Of a stretch of 52,037 nucleotides of DNA, positions 49,428 to 52,037 are shown piece by piece. The stretch's first letter is position 1. Every line of letters begins with the position of its first letter. Location of the stretch: assembly GCA_900469955.1 (NCBI GenBank), contig UBYX01000035.1:1-52037 (forward strand). The letters are read 5' to 3'. A model generated the notes under the pieces. The model made no database searches. It was not told the origin of the DNA and worked only from the letters and a program-made list of their open reading frames with translations. Both the position numbers and the translations under genes were made by a program. Source of the stretch: Hyphomicrobiales bacterium. GTDB taxonomy: Bacteria; Pseudomonadota; Alphaproteobacteria; Rhizobiales; Rhizobiaceae.

Positions 49428-49601
49428 ATGCAGCATCCGATCCCTTCGCATAAAATAGCCCACCACGAAAAAGAAAAACTTTGGTACGTCAGCGAGTTCG
49501 CGCAGCGATTTCGTCTCGATAAAAGGGAAGAAAATCGCCTGCGGAAGTTGCTCGGGCCGATCGCTAAGGAGATCGATCTGCTCAAAAACGCCGGCAGATA
49601 G
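49428..49601 (+). CDS. small DUF3606-like or hypothetical protein
   Basis: 57 aa from ATG 49428, with an AAAGGA site. The protein reads HKIAHHEKEKLWYVSEFAQR and FRLDKREENRLRKLLGPIAK, mostly helical and basic. Its pattern (wyVseFa.rf.ld..e...L...lG) recalls small rhizobial DUF3606 proteins, but that match is uncertain. It is likely the third gene of the operon with the two small genes before it. Confidence 0.55.
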   Translation: MQHPIPSHKIAHHEKEKLWYVSEFAQRFRLDKREENRLRKLLGPIAKEIDLLKNAGR

Positions 49602-49915
49602 CGATGACGGGCGTATCCGGCGACGCCATCCGACGGCCAGCCATTAGAGCATCGGATTTGGCCGCGCCGACGCATTAAGCCAAATCATATTGGTATCAGC
49701 CTTCGTCCACGCCAGAGCGCCAGGCAACCCCATTCAGCGAGTTCAATCTCGCAAAGAGCTTCCGACGGCCCCTTGTTCAGCTAAGGTCGCGCCCTTTCAG
49801 CGCCTCCTAGTGTACGGCTAGCGGTAAGTTTCAACACCGTTTGATGGGGGAGCCGTGATGGCGCCTGCCAACAGAATCTGGAGCGACTAAGGTCCCCCCG
49901 CGAACTTGCCATTCG
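49602..49915. other. intergenic stretch without a gene
   Basis: 314 bases between convergent genes. No coding frame, T-run hairpin or repeat stands out. Confidence 0.4.
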
Positions 49916-50920
49916 CTAGACCGCCAGCTTCTTACCGTCGATCTTCAACTCGACGAGGACTCCGCTTTTGGACCAGTTATGGCTGATCATTCCGCCTAGG
50001 TGCCCCTTCATCGTGCGTGACAGGAGCTTGCTCCCGTGCCCGCCAGTTCCTTCTGGGGGCGAGACCTCGGGGCCTCCCTGCTCCGTCCAGACCACCTCCA
50101 CGTCGTCGCCGATCATACTGCCGGACACGTCAAGCGTACCTTCCGGGACTGAGAGAGCTCCGTACTTGAGTGAGTTCGTCGCAAGTTCGTGAATGACGAG
50201 CGCAAGCCCGGTCGCCGCCACCGCTCCGACGCCCATGCGTGGAACCGCGACCCTGATACGCCCAGCGAACGCTCCTTCGTCTTCATACGGCGCGAGCAGT
50301 ACCGTGAACAGGTCACCCAGCAAGGCGGCTTCGCCTTGGTCACCTGGCAAGGGACGGACGAGGTCGTGGGCGCGCCCGAGAGCCGTCAAGCGTTGCGTCA
50401 GTTGCTTGGCCATATCCTCGATAGAACTCGACGACCGAGACGTGATCTGGGTCAGTCCAGAAGCTACGGCCAACAGGTTCTTAACCCGATGGCTCATTTC
50501 CCCTGCCAGCAGCTCATGGCCCTCTTCGGCCTGCTTCCTGCCCGTGACGTCAAGAAAAATACCCGTCATGTTCCGGTTCCTGATACCCGCGTCGTTGCCT
50601 TGGCCACGGGCGGAAACCCACCTGACATCCTGGCCGACCAAAATCCGGAAGTCGATTTCATACGCCCCGACGATAGCGCGCGTTGCGGAGAATGCCGCCC
50701 TGACCCGGTCCCGGTCGGCGGGATGGATCTTCGCAGACAAGTCTTCGAAACAGAGCTCCCCCTCCCGCGGCACGTCCCACAAGCGGTAACCCAGGGTGTC
50801 CATGACGAACACGTCCGTGTCGACGTTCCAGGACCACATAGCCACTCCAGCGGCATCAAGCGCGTGGCGAAGCTGCTCTGGTCCCCAGTCCAGATGGTCT
50901 TCGGTGTCGTGTGCTGTCAT
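49916..50920 (-). CDS. HWE-family sensor histidine kinase with PAS domain
   Basis: 334 aa soluble kinase. A PAS domain (about 17-130: HALDAAGVAMWSWNVDTDVF ... MTGIFLDVTGRKQAEE) is followed by an HWE-type kinase core with phosphoacceptor His144 in EMSHRVKNLLAVASGLTQ, an N box with ALVIHELATNSLKYGAL, and the Trp-x-Glu motif WTEQGGP plus GHGSKLLSRTMKGHLGG. ATG 50920 (MTAHDTEDHLDW) follows an AGGGAG site; 15 extra upstream codons are open. There is no membrane segment, so it senses an internal cue. HWE kinases are abundant in rhizobia and often act in the general stress response. No response regulator gene is adjacent. Confidence 0.92.
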   Translation of the reverse strand: MTAHDTEDHLDWGPEQLRHALDAAGVAMWSWNVDTDVFVMDTLGYRLWDVPREGELCFEDLSAKIHPADRDRVRAAFSATRAIVGAYEIDFRILVGQDVRWVSARGQGNDAGIRNRNMTGIFLDVTGRKQAEEGHELLAGEMSHRVKNLLAVASGLTQITSRSSSSIEDMAKQLTQRLTALGRAHDLVRPLPGDQGEAALLGDLFTVLLAPYEDEGAFAGRIRVAVPRMGVGAVAATGLALVIHELATNSLKYGALSVPEGTLDVSGSMIGDDVEVVWTEQGGPEVSPPEGTGGHGSKLLSRTMKGHLGGMISHNWSKSGVLVELKIDGKKLAV

Positions 50921-51308
50921 GGAAACTCCCTGAACGTTGTCTCTTGTTAAGAAGAGCAAAGCCACCTTAGCGTAAGATCAGGGCTTTTTAAGGCGTCCGC
51001 TGATCAGCGCTTCGGCGGCTGGGCGATAACCATGTGCCTCTTTGGCGAGACGCGCATGACCAGCCGGGATATCTTGCTTCACCGGCCCTCAACAATCGTT
51101 TCAACTGTTCGACCGCAGTTCGTCCCAGATGGTGAAGTCAACAACGTTCTCCCTACGTGCATGGGGTTAGGGTGCGCGTGCTGGAACTCGACGCCCTTCG
51201 CGCAGCAGGTATGTGCCGCATCATGCGACGAAGGAGTAGAACACCCCGAAACCTAGTCAACGGAACGACCACAAGCCAAACCAGCAGAACGATCAGAACG
51301 AGGGTCCG

Positions 51309-51473
51309 ATGGAAAGCCGCCCCGACGATCAAAAGTTGGCGCTGGTTCCCACGATTGCAGGACAGGATCCGACCGGGCCTAGCGAACACCCTTGGGCCGG
51401 GCCCGCCCGAGCCGGCTTACTGTTGCCAGCCCATCGAACAACTCCGGCTACGACCGGCCGCGTCTGTCTGTAG
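51309..51473 (+). CDS. possible small proline-rich protein
   Basis: 54 aa frame from ATG 51309 after GAGGG (MESRPDDQKLALVPTIAGQD, then PTGPSEHPWAGPA). Codon use is reasonable and the frame stays open upstream for 25 codons without a start. No family is recognised; low certainty. Confidence 0.3.
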   Translation: MESRPDDQKLALVPTIAGQDPTGPSEHPWAGPARAGLLLPAHRTTPATTGRVCL

Positions 51474-51714
51474 TCCACCTGCCGGGAAAAAGGACCTTTG
51501 GTTGCGGCTTCCCCTACCCCTTTAGAAGAGATTGTATGGCCCGTTCAGAGGAGTAAGATGGAAAAACAAGCCGAGTAGCGAAGAGCCTCGGTTGACGAAG
51601 CCCGCGGCTGGGGAAACTGGCGCGGGCTTTGTCGCGCCCACATCGCACGAGCGGGAACCTACCTGTGGCTGGGGGATTAAGTGTCTGTCACCTCACGTGA
51701 CAAGGAGGAAGAGC

Positions 51715-51849
51715 ATGCCCGACAATCCGCAGCCTGATCAAGAGCCCTATAGAAACCCCGGCAAGGACAAGAACCACCCCGGAGATAAGGCCGACGCTCC
51801 AGCCAAGCCGACTTCACCCCGCGAAGGACAACAGCAGGATAACAGCTAG
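51715..51849 (+). CDS. small hydrophilic protein
   Basis: 44 aa from ATG 51715 with a strong AAGGAGGAAGAG site: MPDNPQPDQEPYRNPGKDKN and a Pro/Lys/Asp-rich remainder ending GQQQDNS. It appears intrinsically disordered. Followed after 10 bases by a stable hairpin. Confidence 0.6.
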   Translation: MPDNPQPDQEPYRNPGKDKNHPGDKADAPAKPTSPREGQQQDNS

Positions 51850-51859
51850 ATAAACGTCC

Positions 51860-51881
51860 CGGCTGGGTATTGCCCCAGCCG
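51860..51881 (+). terminator. hairpin after the small hydrophilic protein gene
   Basis: 8-bp stem CGGCTGGG / CCCAGCCG with a 6-base loop, shortly after the TAG at 51849; no T run. Confidence 0.5.
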
Positions 51882-52037
51882 TGGCGGAGGGAGTGCGCTC
51901 GCCTCCAATCCGTCTCATTCAAGACTGGCTGTGCGCTAAAGATAAAGCCCTCTCGCAACAAAGCGTCAGCTACAATGAGCAGATGCGATCGCCTTCTCGT
52001 CGATATTTGCGCGGGCTTAGATCTTTCGGGCGGAGGC

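Noticed and set aside
1..52037. CRISPR arrays, tRNA/rRNA genes, intact insertion sequences, replication (repABC) genes and T4SS genes
   Set aside because: I looked for regularly spaced repeats, transposase frames, RepA/B/C-like proteins and VirB/Trb-like proteins and saw none in this window.

Overview
The window looks like part of a large plasmid or other accessory replicon of an alphaproteobacterial root-associated bacterium of the Rhizobium/Sinorhizobium (Ensifer) group. The base composition is GC-rich. The conjugation genes are of the Ti-plasmid type (TraA relaxase, TraD, TraG, RSF1010-like nic site), and there are SyrB-like, DUF736, DUF932, DUF982 and DUF1488 proteins, several Ku and LigD genes and a plasmid-type groESL. 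All of these are typical of that group. I see no replication genes, no mating-pore (T4SS) genes, no rRNA or tRNA, no CRISPR array and no intact insertion sequence.

Layout. 1-1.9 kb: an OmpR-type two-component pair. 1.95-10.5 kb: a DNA-repair island with two tandem Ku genes and a stand-alone ATP-dependent ligase on the + strand, then a three-domain LigD with a downstream HARP-like protein on the - strand, then DNA polymerase IV (dinB) divergent from ligD behind a LexA-box-like site. 10.6-20 kb: an AfuABC-type ABC uptake operon (inositol-monophosphatase-family enzyme, ATPase, fused permease, two solute-binding proteins), divergent from an OmpR-type regulator and a large membrane kinase. The second binding protein plus the kinase pair resembles a three-component PgtABC-like sensor. 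20.2-22.5 kb: a Nudix hydrolase divergent from a DUF47-PiT phosphate transporter operon across a perfect Pho box. Together 10.6-22.5 kb reads as a phosphate and organophosphate acquisition block.

22.5-24 kb holds small rhizobial proteins. 24.2-30 kb is the DNA-processing part of a conjugation system: traA diverges from traD-traG with an oriT between them. About 5 kb further on, a second, decayed copy of the same oriT plus the first codons of traA lies directly upstream of a LuxR-type regulator gene. Between the two copies are a HEPN fragment, a SyrB-like gene and a related coiled-coil protein. 34-36.1 kb carries DUF736 and DUF932 plasmid genes. A luxR 3' fragment then leads into a methyltransferase-like gene, a gene of unknown family and a GNAT acetyltransferase (36.5-39.8 kb), the least explained operon in the window.

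41-43.7 kb: groES (frameshifted) and groEL under a degenerate CIRCE-like element, with small downstream proteins. 43.8-48.4 kb: a tightly overlapping operon for mannose-6-phosphate isomerase, a GT4 glycosyltransferase with an extra C-terminal domain, and a GH130 enzyme, suggesting mannoside synthesis and turnover. 48.8-51.9 kb: small proteins (one DUF1488) and an HWE-family sensor kinase.

Two conserved genes (groES and a small rhizobial protein at 1951-2123) each carry a single-base frameshift. These are either decay or sequencing errors.
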